Notes: generated from the sequence alone by a model not told the origin. A stretch of DNA of 64,000 nucleotides from Clostridiales bacterium (GCA_023666645.1 JAMPBP010000001.1:829703-893702), one strand, 5' to 3'; positions 55,321 to 64,000 are shown, counted from the stretch's first letter. Numbers and translations are program-made.

Positions 55321-56361
55321 TCAATCATGAGTCTCCCGCTCCTTGCCGGCCAGCATGCCACAGGCTGCCATGATATCCTCGCCACGTGATGCCCTGATGG
55401 TGGCAATGAAGCCCTTGCTGTTGAGACGGTCCCGGAAGGCCTCCATAGTAGCCATTGAGGCTGGCCGCAAGTCGCTGTCGGGAATGACATGGAAACGTAT
55501 CAGATTGATACGGCAGTCAAGGCCACGCAGGAGCTTGGCAACAGCATCGGCATGCCTGAGGTCGTCATTAACACCACTCCACATGATATATTCAAACGAC
55601 AGGCGTCGCTGGTGACTGAAATCGTAGCCGCGAAGCAACTCTACCACATCGGCGGCATTGTAGGCGCGCTCCACCGGCATGAGTCGGGCGCGTTCCACAC
55701 TGTAGGGGGAATGGAGACTTATAGCCACATGCACTTTGGTGACATCAAGCAAGGTTTTCAATTCCTTGATTTTGCCTATAGAGGAGACGGTGATACGTTT
55801 GGGACTCCAGGCAAGCCCCCACGGGGCCGTGAGCACCTCAATAGCCTGAAGCACCTCCTGCAGGTTGTCCATAGGCTCTCCCATACCCATAAAGACAAGA
55901 TTGGTGAGCGTCTCGCTCTCGGGGATGGACAGCACCTGATTGATGATTTGGGCCGATGTAAGATTTCCATGAAACCCCTGCCGCCCGGTCATGCAGAATG
56001 TGCACCCCATGCGGCAACCGGCCTGCGACGACACGCACAGCGTGGCACGCTCACGGTCGGGTATATACACACTCTCGACATCGCGGCCTCCCACTCCCTC
56101 AAAGAGGTATTTGACAGTACCGTCGGCCGAGCGAGCCTCAGCCTTGGGGGCTTGGCGTCCCACCTCATAGTTCTCCTTGAGCCGGGCGCGTGCCGCCAAC
56201 GACAAATCGGTCATGGCATCAATATCGGTGACACGCGCCACATAGAGCCAACGCGTCATCTGCTTGGCCGCAAATGGTTTGAGGCCGACCCCGGCCGCCA
56301 CTACACGCAGCCGGTCGAGGGTCATGCCTATAAGGGGTGTTTTGTCAACGGGTGTGTTCAT
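55321..56361 (-). CDS. rlmN: 23S rRNA/tRNA adenine-C2 methyltransferase RlmN
   Basis: A 346-residue radical-SAM enzyme that methylates C2 of A2503 in 23S rRNA, and of A37 in some tRNAs. The iron-sulfur motif CRMGCTFCMTGRQGF, the glycine-rich FMGMGEPMDN, SLHSPYSVERARLMP and the C-terminal acceptor cysteine in ASRGEDIMAACGML are present. The ATG overlaps the yidC stop by 4 bp, so the two are translationally coupled. Confidence 0.95.
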   Translation of the reverse strand: MNTPVDKTPLIGMTLDRLRVVAAGVGLKPFAAKQMTRWLYVARVTDIDAMTDLSLAARARLKENYEVGRQAPKAEARSADGTVKYLFEGVGGRDVESVYIPDRERATLCVSSQAGCRMGCTFCMTGRQGFHGNLTSAQIINQVLSIPESETLTNLVFMGMGEPMDNLQEVLQAIEVLTAPWGLAWSPKRITVSSIGKIKELKTLLDVTKVHVAISLHSPYSVERARLMPVERAYNAADVVELLRGYDFSHQRRLSFEYIMWSGVNDDLRHADAVAKLLRGLDCRINLIRFHVIPDSDLRPASMATMEAFRDRLNSKGFIATIRASRGEDIMAACGMLAGKERETHD

Positions 56362-58490
56362 CGACGTCCACCTTTCTTCTGTTGTTCGCGCAACATAGCC
56401 TGCTGGCGACGCTGAGCCTCCTCAAGACGGGCCATGAAGCCACTTTTCTTGCGCGGCTTGGCTGCACTTGCCATCATGCGCTCACGCACCTTCTTCTCGT
56501 TGATGCAACGGCGGAATATATAAGTTTGAATGATGGTGATCAACAATGAAAGGAAGTAGTAGTAGCTCAAGCCGGCGGCATATTGGTTGAAGAATACCAG
56601 GAACATAACAGGCATAAGATACATCATCCACTTCATTGCAGGCATCGAAGCCCCAGAAGGCTGGTTCTGCATGTTGATACGTGTATACAGAATATTGGTC
56701 ACGGTCATGAGCAGACAGAACAGACTCACATGATTGCCATACATGGGGATAGTGAACGGGAGGGTGAAAATCACATCGGGAGCAGCGAGGTCCTGGGCCC
56801 ACAGGAACTGCTGACCGCGCAGCTCGATACACGACGGGAAGAATTTGAACATGGCAAAGAGAATAGGCATCTGCAACAGCATGGGGAGGCAGCCCGACAT
56901 GGGACTTGCTCCGGCACGCGAGTATAGCGCCATGGTTTTCTGCTGTCGTGTCATGGCATTCTCGTTGCCGGGATACTTCTCGTTGATTTCCTTGATTTCA
57001 GGAGCGAGCACCCTCATGCGGGCCTGCGACATATAGCTCTTGTAGGTGAACGGGAAGAGGATAATCTTGATGAAGATAGTGAGCAGCAATATTATGATAC
57101 CATAATTGCTTATGAACTGGCTCAGGAATGTGAACACCGGGATAATGATGATGGTGTTTATCCAGCGGAAGAGAGCCCAGCCCAGCGGGATAACGCGTGT
57201 GAGTTCCAGACTCTCCCCGGGAGCAACCTCATCATCTACGCCACTCAGCAGCGGGTAAAGGTTGGGACCGATGAAGATGTCGAGCGACACAGGATTATCG
57301 CTTGACGTCGAGTAGTCGAGAGTGGCACGGGCATTCATGTCCTTGAGGTAATAGGGGTCGTTGTTGTCGGCCAGCTCACGCTGTTTGAGTGAGGCGGCAT
57401 TGAACGGCTCGCGCGGAATTACGATTGTCGAGAAGAACTGGTTCTTGAAAGCAAGCCATTGCACACGCTGGTCGAGTTGCTTTTCGCCATGCTTCATACC
57501 CAGGTCGTCTGGACCCTCGCCGGCTTCCTTGTAATATATTGCGCTGTTCTGTTGCTCAAACATGCGACCCCGCTCGTTGCGTGCCAGACGCTGGTTCCAT
57601 ATGAAAGCGGTGGTCGAGGTGGCCGGAGGGAGAATCTTGTCGATGTTCTCTTGAACGATATCGAGCTTCACGACATAACTGTCGCGACCGCCCAGCGTAT
57701 ATCTCAGGCCCCACTTGGCACCGGCTCCGAGGTCGAGCTGCATGAGCACCGTCGAGTCATTCTCCACGACAGGAGTGAAATAAAGGTCGCGGGTGTCGAT
57801 GCGCTGCAAGCCGGTATTGAGCTCAAAGGCAAAATAGTCCTGGGCGATAGGTTGTATCACTTCAACCTGTGCTGTATCAATGACCCCTTCCTTATTCTCA
57901 AAGTAGGTGCAGTAGCGATGGTCGAGAAGCTGCGCATTGTTGATATATCCGCCCTTGGTGGAGATATTGAGTGAGAGCACCTCATTCCTGAGGCTCACCA
58001 CTGTGTCCGTACCTGCCAGATGACGTGCAAAAGTCTGGTACTTGGCAGCATTGGTCATCGCTCCACGCAACGAGGCTACAGCAGCCTGCTTCTGTTGCAA
58101 CGACAGGGAATCGGGGAACTGAGAAGTCACCACAGCATTGTAATCAATACGTGTGCCCATGGCGTCGACAGTACCTGACACCTTGCCATCCTGACTCACG
58201 AGTGTAACACCTGCTGTATTGTAGGTATAGGCGGTAGCACCACCTTCCTGAGTGTCAGCGGCCACACCAACAGCAACGATGGTATTGGCCATATCGGCTA
58301 CCTCAGCGGGGCGTATGCTGTCGAGTATGGCAGCCTTGCGGGCCTCCTCTTCTCGGGCTTCGCGCTCGCGTCGGGCCACTTGTTCCTGACGTGCCGACTC
58401 GGCGGCCTGGTCGGGTTTTGGTTGCAGGTACATGAAGCCGAAGATGACCGCAGCCATCAGCAACATACCTATCAATGTGTTCTTATCCAT
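56358..58490 (-). CDS. yidC: Membrane protein insertase YidC
   Basis: A 710-residue inner-membrane insertase with the large periplasmic domain of Gram-negative YidC. TM1 is at residues 5-23 (IGMLLMAAVIFGFMYLQP). A charged coiled segment (ARQEQVARREREAREEEARK) follows, then the beta-supersandwich domain to about 440. The conserved five-TM core begins near FRWINTIIIIPVFTFLSQFI and includes PFTYKSYMSQARMR, SPMSGCLPMLLQMPILFAMF and YYYFLSLLITIIQTY. The basic C-terminus (KPRKKSGFMARL onward) suits ribosome contact. It is cotranscribed with rlmN and lies 50 bp after pyrG. Confidence 0.95.
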   Translation of the reverse strand: MDKNTLIGMLLMAAVIFGFMYLQPKPDQAAESARQEQVARREREAREEEARKAAILDSIRPAEVADMANTIVAVGVAADTQEGGATAYTYNTAGVTLVSQDGKVSGTVDAMGTRIDYNAVVTSQFPDSLSLQQKQAAVASLRGAMTNAAKYQTFARHLAGTDTVVSLRNEVLSLNISTKGGYINNAQLLDHRYCTYFENKEGVIDTAQVEVIQPIAQDYFAFELNTGLQRIDTRDLYFTPVVENDSTVLMQLDLGAGAKWGLRYTLGGRDSYVVKLDIVQENIDKILPPATSTTAFIWNQRLARNERGRMFEQQNSAIYYKEAGEGPDDLGMKHGEKQLDQRVQWLAFKNQFFSTIVIPREPFNAASLKQRELADNNDPYYLKDMNARATLDYSTSSDNPVSLDIFIGPNLYPLLSGVDDEVAPGESLELTRVIPLGWALFRWINTIIIIPVFTFLSQFISNYGIIILLLTIFIKIILFPFTYKSYMSQARMRVLAPEIKEINEKYPGNENAMTRQQKTMALYSRAGASPMSGCLPMLLQMPILFAMFKFFPSCIELRGQQFLWAQDLAAPDVIFTLPFTIPMYGNHVSLFCLLMTVTNILYTRINMQNQPSGASMPAMKWMMYLMPVMFLVFFNQYAAGLSYYYFLSLLITIIQTYIFRRCINEKKVRERMMASAAKPRKKSGFMARLEEAQRRQQAMLREQQKKGGRR

Positions 58491-58540
58491 CTATTCAATT
58501 TATAATTTCGTTTATTTCCTGTTTTTAATATCACATTTGA

Positions 58541-60151
58541 TCACTTCTGCTGCGAGTAGTCAATGGCAGCCTTTATGAAACTGAGGAAGAGAGGATTGGG
58601 GTGGAGAACTGTGCTCGAGTACTCGGGATGGTACTGCGTACCCAGATACCAACGCTTGCCCGAAATCTCGACAACCTCGACAAGCTTGGTGGCCGGATTC
58701 TCTCCCACACATGTCATGCCCCCCTGTTCAAATCGCTCACGATAATCACTGTTGAACTCGAAGCGGTGGCGGTGGCGCTCCTTGACACTCTCTGTGCCAT
58801 AGGCTTTGGCGGCTGTCGACCCGGGCTTGAGCACACACTCGTAGGCACCAAGGCGCATGGTACCACCCATATTGCTTATCCCCTTCTGCTCTTCCATGAG
58901 GTCGATGACATTATAGGGGGTCTTGACATCCATCTCGGTGCTGTTGGCGCCCTCAAGGCCCAACACATTGCGTGCGAACTCGATGACCATGCATTGCATG
59001 CCCAGACATATACCGAATGTAGGAACATCGTGCTCGCGACACCACTTGAGGGCTACAAATTTTCCCTCAATGCCACGCTGACCAAATCCAGGCGCGATGA
59101 TGACACCGTCGAGACCGCCCAACTGCCCGTCGACATTGTCGTCATTGAGACGCTCGCTGTGTATGAAGCTGAGTTTGAGTCGGCGGTCGTTGTATGTGGC
59201 GGCCTGCAGGAGCGACTCATTGATCGACTTGTAGGCATCGGGCAATTCGACATATTTACCCACGAGCCCTATGTTGACCGTCTCGGTGGCACCCTGCAGT
59301 TTATCGAGAAAGTGCATCCACGGAGCCATGTGAGGCTCACCCTCGACATCGACACCGGCTTTGCGCAACACCAGTTCGTCAAGATGCTGACGGTGCATGT
59401 TGACCGGCACCTGATAGATTGTCGGCACATCAATCGACTGTATCACGGCATCGGGCGAAACGTTACAAAAGAGTGCTATCTTGCGCCGCATCTCGGGCGA
59501 GATGTCACGCTCGGTACGGAGCACCAGTATGTCGGGTTGTATACCCACCTCCTGCAACTGTTTCACCGAGTGCTGCGTAGGCTTGGTCTTGAGTTCCTTG
59601 GCCGCGGCTATATAAGGTACATATGTGAGGTGGACGCAGACACAGTTTTCACCCATCTCCCACCTGAGCTGGCGCACACTTTCGATAAAGGGCAGCGACT
59701 CGATATCGCCTACCACGCCACCTATCTCGGTAATGATGAAATCAAATTTGCCGGTGTTGCCCAGAGCTTTGACATTGCGCTTTATCTCATCGGTGATGTG
59801 GGGCACGATCTGCACTGTTTTGCCAAGATAGTCACCGCGACGCTCCTTGTCGATGACGCTCTGGTATACACGTCCTGTTGTGACATTATTGGCACGAGTG
59901 GTCTGTATGTCGGTGAACCGTTCATAGTGACCAAGGTCAAGATCGGCCTCATGGCCATCGACCGTCACATAGCACTCACCATGCTCATAAGGATTGAGAG
60001 TACCGGGGTCGATATTTATATAAGGGTCAAATTTCTGGATTGTGACCCTGTATCCCCTTGCTTTCAACAAGCATGCAAGAGATGACGAAATGATACCTTT
60101 TCCAAGCGAAGAGACGACTCCTCCCGTCACAAAAATGTACTTGGTTTCCAC
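58541..60151 (-). CDS. pyrG: CTP synthase
   Basis: A 536-residue amidotransferase that makes CTP from UTP, ATP and glutamine. The synthetase start TKYIFVTGGVVSSLGKGII, the metal and nucleotide segments, and the glutaminase domain with FGICLGMQCMVIEFARN and a late HPEYSS histidine-glutamate pair are present. The open frame starts at a TTG (60172), but the GTG at 60151 gives the family-typical N-terminus (ETKYIFV follows at once) and is preferred. A consensus promoter lies at 60216-60246, giving a leader of about 58 nt. It is upstream of yidC by 50 bp. Confidence 0.94.
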   Translation of the reverse strand: METKYIFVTGGVVSSLGKGIISSSLACLLKARGYRVTIQKFDPYINIDPGTLNPYEHGECYVTVDGHEADLDLGHYERFTDIQTTRANNVTTGRVYQSVIDKERRGDYLGKTVQIVPHITDEIKRNVKALGNTGKFDFIITEIGGVVGDIESLPFIESVRQLRWEMGENCVCVHLTYVPYIAAAKELKTKPTQHSVKQLQEVGIQPDILVLRTERDISPEMRRKIALFCNVSPDAVIQSIDVPTIYQVPVNMHRQHLDELVLRKAGVDVEGEPHMAPWMHFLDKLQGATETVNIGLVGKYVELPDAYKSINESLLQAATYNDRRLKLSFIHSERLNDDNVDGQLGGLDGVIIAPGFGQRGIEGKFVALKWCREHDVPTFGICLGMQCMVIEFARNVLGLEGANSTEMDVKTPYNVIDLMEEQKGISNMGGTMRLGAYECVLKPGSTAAKAYGTESVKERHRHRFEFNSDYRERFEQGGMTCVGENPATKLVEVVEISGKRWYLGTQYHPEYSSTVLHPNPLFLSFIKAAIDYSQQK

Positions 60152-60215
60152 TCTGATAATAGTTTTATTCAAGTCCCATACCCGGAACCTGAGATTATTT
60201 AAACAAAATTTGGGA

Positions 60216-60246
60216 CAAAGGTAAGAATTTTTTTTGGCTCGTCAAA
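60216..60246 (-). promoter_or_regulatory. Promoter of pyrG
   Basis: On the minus strand TTTG (60243-60246), 19 bp and TACCTTTG (60216-60223) match the consensus perfectly, inside the short gap after the AAA ATPase gene. Confidence 0.72.
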
Positions 60247-60255
60247 GAGCTATTT

Positions 60256-62238
60256 TCAAGCACAAAAGCCCACACGTCGGCGCTGCCCTCCCATGCCAGG
60301 GGTGGGGCCTGGAATATCATCGGCAAGTATCATCGACAGCATGCCGCTGTCGACGCTTCCGGCCGATATCACCCTCGCCGCCATAGCCGGCAGTATCTCG
60401 GTCTGTATCAGGTTTATCACATAGCGTGCGTTACCAAATGACCTGTCACGATGACTATAGTCGCTGGCAAGACGCGCGGTCAATGCCTCGCGTGCCTCGG
60501 CCGACAGTTCGTAATGGTTACGTTCCAGATAATTATCGGCAATATCCATCAGCTCCGACTCGGTAAAGTCCTCAAACATGTAGATATTGGACTCTGGAAT
60601 ACGCGACCTCAGTCCCGGATTCATTTCAAACATGCGCTTCATCTCATCTGTGTAACCGGCGAGAATAAGCATCCAATCACGCTTTGACTCGTCGGCCAGC
60701 GCTGTCATCAGCGCCTCGATGACAAATCGGCCCGGGTCGCGGGGATCATTGGGCTGATAAAGCTGATAGGCCTCATCAATAAAGAGTATGCCCCCCTGGG
60801 CCTCCTTGATAGCCTCGAGGGTATTGGTCTCCTCCATGCTATAGTTAGGACCCAGCAATGTGGCACGCTCCTTGACCACCAGATGCCCGCGACTCAACAC
60901 TCCGGCACGTCGCAACATAAGCCCCATGCGCTTTGCAACGGTTGTCTTTCCCGTACCGGGTGACCCACAGAACATGGCATGAAGCGGAAGTTTGAGAGTG
61001 GGCAGGCCGTTATCCTCCCTCATGCGGTTGAAGTTCACCAACTTCTCATAGGCCTGCAGCTTGGACTTGACATTATACAAACCGGTGAGCGTGTCGAGAG
61101 CCTTCAGAGGAGATTCAGGGACCGGGGCGGGTTCTGGCTCCTGCCGGGAATCATCGCATTCCGACTCTTCATCGATGACCGTCCCATCGGTGTCACACGA
61201 GGTATCCTGTTCAGCACCGGCTTCCTCCCGGTCTTCATCCCTCGGGCTTTTCACGAATAAGTCCAACAGTTTTTCAAACTCATCGTCAGCAACTACCCCT
61301 TCCCCTTCAGCATCGTCATGCATCTCATCATCGGCATCTATTCTTGCCGAGAAACGGGTCATAGCGCCTTCAAAGGTATACTCGTCGAGTAAGTCAAGAT
61401 TGGCCGCATACCACGGATCGACCACCACTGGCCCATCGGTATTGAAAACCATTCCTGCCACAGCTTCATCAAAGATTATAAGTTCGGCATAGCACACCCC
61501 TCTCTTGGTCGAGGTGATCCTTACCGGAGCTGACACCCCATAGAGCGTACCTTCGGGATATGCATCGTCGGCAACAGGCCCGGGCTTGACAAAACGGGAT
61601 TCGATGGTTTCATCGGGGTAATATAACCTCAGCTCCATTTCAGGAATGAAAGGAAGTTCCCCCTCCTTGACCGACAATGTAAAATTAAATTTAACCTGAT
61701 GATAGGTATAACAGCTCGCACTGAACGACTTGTAAAGCATCGTCGAGAAACCGGGCTCAACACCACCATAGGCAGGGATGACAATGTCGGTCACGTGACT
61801 TGACCCACAATACTCGTTGAAAAAACGCACCCACTGCCATCCCATGACAATATCAGTGAGACGGTCTCTCACCTCCACTTTATAACGTCGTCCCACATCA
61901 ATCATTTCCTTGTCAAAATGTAGCGCAGCAAATGCCGCATGACTACATTGGCCACGGGGTATGTTCACACGGCATGCCGATGTAGCAACAGATTGCTTCC
62001 CATCGGTCAGCACCACGACCACCTCGCGCCTTATACCGGGTGCAAAATGGGAAGCGAGACATCTATCATTGGTCAACAGCGCCACTACATATAATGTATT
62101 GTGGTTTTGGGAGAGGATAAAATCAGAGCGCAAGTCAAATGGCTCTTCCGAGATATTGCGGTTGGCAACATCACCAAAGCCATCGGTACAGTCAAGATAT
62201 ATTTCAGAAAGAGAATAAGGCAATTTGTTTGTTTTCAT
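60256..62238 (-). CDS. AAA+ ATPase (CbbX/SpoVK-like) with a large unrecognised N-terminal region
   Basis: A 660-residue cytoplasmic protein. The C-terminal AAA+ module has Walker A GSPGTGKTT at 425-433, Walker B ILFIDEA at 484-490, an arginine-finger region NPGLRSRIP near 540-548 and a helical lid to about 640; its order resembles CbbX/CfqX proteins. The first 290 residues form a beta-rich region (for example WQWVRFFNEYCGSSHVTDIV) that I cannot assign. An acidic, low-complexity linker of about 80 residues joins the two halves (DDEMHDDAEGEGVVADDEFE, PEPAPVPESP). It may remodel a protein complex; the partner is unknown. It stands alone with a 450-bp upstream gap. Confidence 0.83.
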   Translation of the reverse strand: MKTNKLPYSLSEIYLDCTDGFGDVANRNISEEPFDLRSDFILSQNHNTLYVVALLTNDRCLASHFAPGIRREVVVVLTDGKQSVATSACRVNIPRGQCSHAAFAALHFDKEMIDVGRRYKVEVRDRLTDIVMGWQWVRFFNEYCGSSHVTDIVIPAYGGVEPGFSTMLYKSFSASCYTYHQVKFNFTLSVKEGELPFIPEMELRLYYPDETIESRFVKPGPVADDAYPEGTLYGVSAPVRITSTKRGVCYAELIIFDEAVAGMVFNTDGPVVVDPWYAANLDLLDEYTFEGAMTRFSARIDADDEMHDDAEGEGVVADDEFEKLLDLFVKSPRDEDREEAGAEQDTSCDTDGTVIDEESECDDSRQEPEPAPVPESPLKALDTLTGLYNVKSKLQAYEKLVNFNRMREDNGLPTLKLPLHAMFCGSPGTGKTTVAKRMGLMLRRAGVLSRGHLVVKERATLLGPNYSMEETNTLEAIKEAQGGILFIDEAYQLYQPNDPRDPGRFVIEALMTALADESKRDWMLILAGYTDEMKRMFEMNPGLRSRIPESNIYMFEDFTESELMDIADNYLERNHYELSAEAREALTARLASDYSHRDRSFGNARYVINLIQTEILPAMAARVISAGSVDSGMLSMILADDIPGPTPGMGGQRRRVGFCA

Positions 62239-62659
62239 ATTTCACAGTTTTAATAGTTTTCTTTGTTTCATTTTTCTAATCGACCAACTCATTGAGTTCA
62301 GCCATTAAAGCCGTGGGGCGCACCACTGCTTATCCAACATGTCAATGTTCTCTCTCTCAACGGCAACCATTGTGTGATGACATGACATGTCGGGACACAC
62401 CACAGGCTGTCGCTGATGTTTTGTTGACCGGAAAAATGATTGTGGAAAAGCTATACACCCACATCACCACACACCTCGTGAGGGAGGTGCGGCTCCGCCA
62501 AAACAGGATTCTGTGAGATGCAAGTGTTTCATTACTTATAAGAAACTTTCAAACTGTAAAATCTATCATGGAATGCCCATTGCAATCATGGGACTTCTAT
62601 CCATTGTAACGCAAATTAAGCAACAATCGGCGAGACTGCCAAATTTCATCAAAAAAAAT
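62239..62659. other. Intergenic region with no recognised gene
   Basis: This 421-bp gap separates the divergent AAA ATPase and glycosyltransferase genes. The only open frame of note (62292-62516, 74 codons) has no ribosome-binding site or protein-like composition. I see no tRNA, SRP RNA, tmRNA or known riboswitch, and no perfect -33/-7 pair for the ATPase. AT-rich ends flank a more GC-balanced core (about 62320-62510), so a small RNA cannot be excluded. Confidence 0.4.
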
Positions 62660-62689
62660 TTTGCAATTGATTAATTAAGGTTATCTTTG
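62660..62689 (+). promoter_or_regulatory. Promoter of the glycosyltransferase gene
   Basis: TTTG at 62660-62663 and TATCTTTG at 62682-62689, 18 bp apart, match the consensus. The -7 box ends at the G of an in-frame GTG codon (62689), so translation must start further down, at the ATG at 62710. Confidence 0.68.
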
Positions 62690-62709
62690 TGAGTATAAGA
62701 CAGAGCTAT

Positions 62710-63837
62710 ATGGACAATCAACCTATGAACATATTGCTGCTGGGCGATGCCAGCAATTTCCACTCCACGCTCGCCGGGGCATTGAGATCGATGGGTCACC
62801 GGGTGACGGTAGCCAGCGATGGAACAGGGTGGATGGACACCGTCCGCGATATCGACCTTGCCCGTCGACCGGGCAAATTAGGAGGATTGTCATTATGGCT
62901 GCGCATGCGCTATGCCATGGCTCATCAATTGAGCGGTTATGATATCGTGTCGCTGGCAGGCACCCATTTCGCGTCACTGCGTCCCCAACGCCTTGCATCC
63001 ATCTTCGACATGGTCAAGAGAAACAATGGAAAGGTGTTCATGACGGCACTCGCCACCGACAGCTATTTCATCGATGAGTGCCTTGACCCTACATCGGAAC
63101 TGGAATACAGCGAGTGGAGTGTCGATGGTCACCCCACCCCACATTCCATGGCCAACGCACGGATAGCACACGAATGGCAGTCGTACCCGCTACGCGACTA
63201 CTGTGACCACCTCATATACAACGTTGACGGGGTAATATCAGCACTCTATGAATACCACCTCGCCTACCGAAGGGTTATGGCACCAGGGAAACTTGCATAT
63301 GGAGGCATTCCGGTCGACACCTCACGTATAACTTACACACCGCCTGTCACCGACAATGGTATCGTGCGCCTTTTCCTCGGATACCCACGGGCCCGAATGC
63401 TTGAGAAAGGAGCCGACCGATTGCTCGAGGCTGCCCGCCAGGTAGTCAGCGACTACCCTCATCGATGCTCGCTCGATGTAGTGAGCAATCTACCCTACAA
63501 TGAGTTCCTGACAAGAATGTCTGATTCACATGTCGTCATCGACCAACTCTACTCCTATACGCCGGCCACTACGGCCCTCATGGCCATGGCTATGGGCAAG
63601 ACCGTCATGAGCGGAGGCGAGAATGACTACTATGACTTCATAGGTGAACACCAAGAGCACCCCGTAATAAACCTCTCGCCTCGCGATGACAGGCTGATAT
63701 ATGAAGCAATAAAAGATGTGGTGCTCCACCCTGAGCGTCTTGCCGAGCGTGGTGTACAAGGTCGCGCATTTGTGATGCGTCACAACGATGCAGGTGTCGT
63801 GGCCCGGCGCTATATCGATTTCTGGAAAAATTTCTGA
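62710..63837 (+). CDS. Glycosyltransferase (GT-B fold, family 4-like)
   Basis: A 375-residue glycosyltransferase. The N-terminal Rossmann segment MNILLLGDASNFHSTLAGAL and LRSMGHRVTVAS fit a GT-B enzyme. The C-terminal half has RLFLGYPRARMLEKGADRLLEAA, VVIDQLYSYTPATTALMAMA and VMSGGENDYYDFIG, in which a donor-binding acidic site would lie. No signal peptide is seen, so it acts in the cytoplasm, probably on a surface polysaccharide or lipid-linked sugar. It stands alone in the window; the next gene lies outside. The GTG at 62689 is rejected because it sits in the promoter. Confidence 0.85.
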   Translation: MDNQPMNILLLGDASNFHSTLAGALRSMGHRVTVASDGTGWMDTVRDIDLARRPGKLGGLSLWLRMRYAMAHQLSGYDIVSLAGTHFASLRPQRLASIFDMVKRNNGKVFMTALATDSYFIDECLDPTSELEYSEWSVDGHPTPHSMANARIAHEWQSYPLRDYCDHLIYNVDGVISALYEYHLAYRRVMAPGKLAYGGIPVDTSRITYTPPVTDNGIVRLFLGYPRARMLEKGADRLLEAARQVVSDYPHRCSLDVVSNLPYNEFLTRMSDSHVVIDQLYSYTPATTALMAMAMGKTVMSGGENDYYDFIGEHQEHPVINLSPRDDRLIYEAIKDVVLHPERLAERGVQGRAFVMRHNDAGVVARRYIDFWKNF

Positions 63838-63887
63838 CCGAGAACCGTCACCCCCTCTCTTCTCTAAATTTGTATTTCTTTACAATT

Positions 63888-63913
63888 AGCCCATTCGATA
63901 AGGAATGGGCTCT
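63888..63913 (+). terminator. Hairpin identical to the one at 53.6 kb, probable terminator of the glycosyltransferase gene
   Basis: AGCCCATTC pairs with GAATGGGCT around GATAAG, 50 bp after the glycosyltransferase stop. The 26-bp unit is identical to the reverse complement of the core of 53637-53668, loop included. It runs directly into dispersed repeat copy C. Confidence 0.65.
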
Positions 63914-63934
63914 AAGAGCCTGTCTCATAAAATC
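63913..63934 (+). repeat. Dispersed repeat, copy C
   Basis: TAAGAGCCTGTCTCATAAA is shared with 39621-39639, and AGAGCCTGTCTCATAAAATC is shared with 7427-7446 (inverted). It directly abuts the 26-bp hairpin. GGCTCT before it and AGAGCC at its start are inverted repeats of each other. Confidence 0.75.
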
Positions 63935-64000
63935 ACGTGGCCGAGGGGTTACCGGGGTGCCGCTGACGGAATGCCTCTGGAGGAACTTGGCGTTACATTG
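63935..64000. other. Right-edge sequence after the repeats, unassigned
   Basis: The last 66 bp are GC-rich and unlike the AT-rich gaps elsewhere. The minus strand stays open through them and the repeats, ending in a stop near 63853, which suggests either the end of a gene or a mobile element that continues outside the window. Nothing more can be said from what is visible. Confidence 0.3.

Noticed and set aside
58601..60085. 494-codon plus-strand open frame
   Set aside because: It lies entirely opposite pyrG, whose motifs and promoter are unmistakable; the long frame is an antisense artefact.
62292..62516. 74-codon frame in the 62.2-62.7 kb gap
   Set aside because: No ribosome-binding site, signal peptide or domain; the composition looks non-coding.

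Overview
The window looks like a chromosomal segment of a gut Bacteroidales bacterium, and a Muribaculaceae-type genome fits best. The evidence is a base composition near 50% GC, promoters of the Bacteroidetes form (TTTG, about 19-21 bp, TAnnTTTG), signal-peptide and lipoprotein styles, a hybrid-two-component-like sensor, DUF1573 and DUF4861 proteins, a pectin and rhamnose utilisation locus, and a large-N-domain YidC. The family assignment is inference. I saw no tRNA, rRNA, CRISPR array or transposase gene.

Layout. (1) 0-7.4 kb, plus strand: housekeeping genes (YeiH-type exporter, polyprenol-phosphate mannosyltransferase, dihydroorotase, HflX, dGTPase, TPM/YgcG protein), closed by a strong bidirectional terminator. 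(2) 7.5-24.9 kb, minus strand: one long rhamnogalacturonan and L-rhamnose locus. From its 5' end it reads GH2, a membrane-spanning propeller/AraC regulator without a kinase, PL11 lyase, a triple-SGNH acetylesterase, RhaM, RhaB, RhaA, RhaT, RhaD, GH105 and DUF4861. Secreted enzymes cut and deacetylate the polymer, GH105 removes the unsaturated uronate, and the Rha proteins import and catabolise rhamnose. No SusC/SusD pair is present. (3) 25.1-31.6 kb, plus strand: a small Asp-rich secreted protein, then an operon of a LolA-like carrier, an unknown periplasmic protein, an alpha/beta hydrolase and a giant MMPL transporter-acyltransferase-methyltransferase-like fusion. This resembles the export half of an aryl-polyene/flexirubin cluster without the synthesis genes. 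(4) 31.5-35.1 kb: OafA-type acyltransferase (minus), an OmpA-family protein and GAPDH.

(5) 35.4-39.6 kb, plus strand: ATP-grasp enzyme, GtrA-like protein, CDP-alcohol phosphatidyltransferase and AUR1-like PAP2 protein, coupled to pdxA. This is probably part of an inositol (sphingo)lipid pathway. (6) 39.8-44.2 kb: an outer-membrane barrel protein, phospholipase A1 and a GH43 enzyme. (7) 44.3-50.8 kb, plus strand: the uronate branch of pectin catabolism: KduD, an orphan GatC-type PTS EIIC, a KduI that carries a signal peptide, a GltD-like oxidoreductase, KdgK and Eda. It takes the unsaturated galacturonate released by GH105-type enzymes to pyruvate and glyceraldehyde-3-phosphate, so it complements locus 2. 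(8) 50.9-62.2 kb, minus strand: BI-1/YccA protein, ArgS, two DUF1573 proteins, RlmN, YidC, PyrG and a CbbX-like AAA+ ATPase with an unrecognised N-terminal half. (9) 62.7-63.8 kb: a glycosyltransferase.

Two families of short dispersed repeats sit next to gene ends: a 20-bp motif at 7.4, 39.6 and 63.9 kb, and a 26-bp hairpin at 53.6 and 63.9 kb. Both families meet at the right edge.
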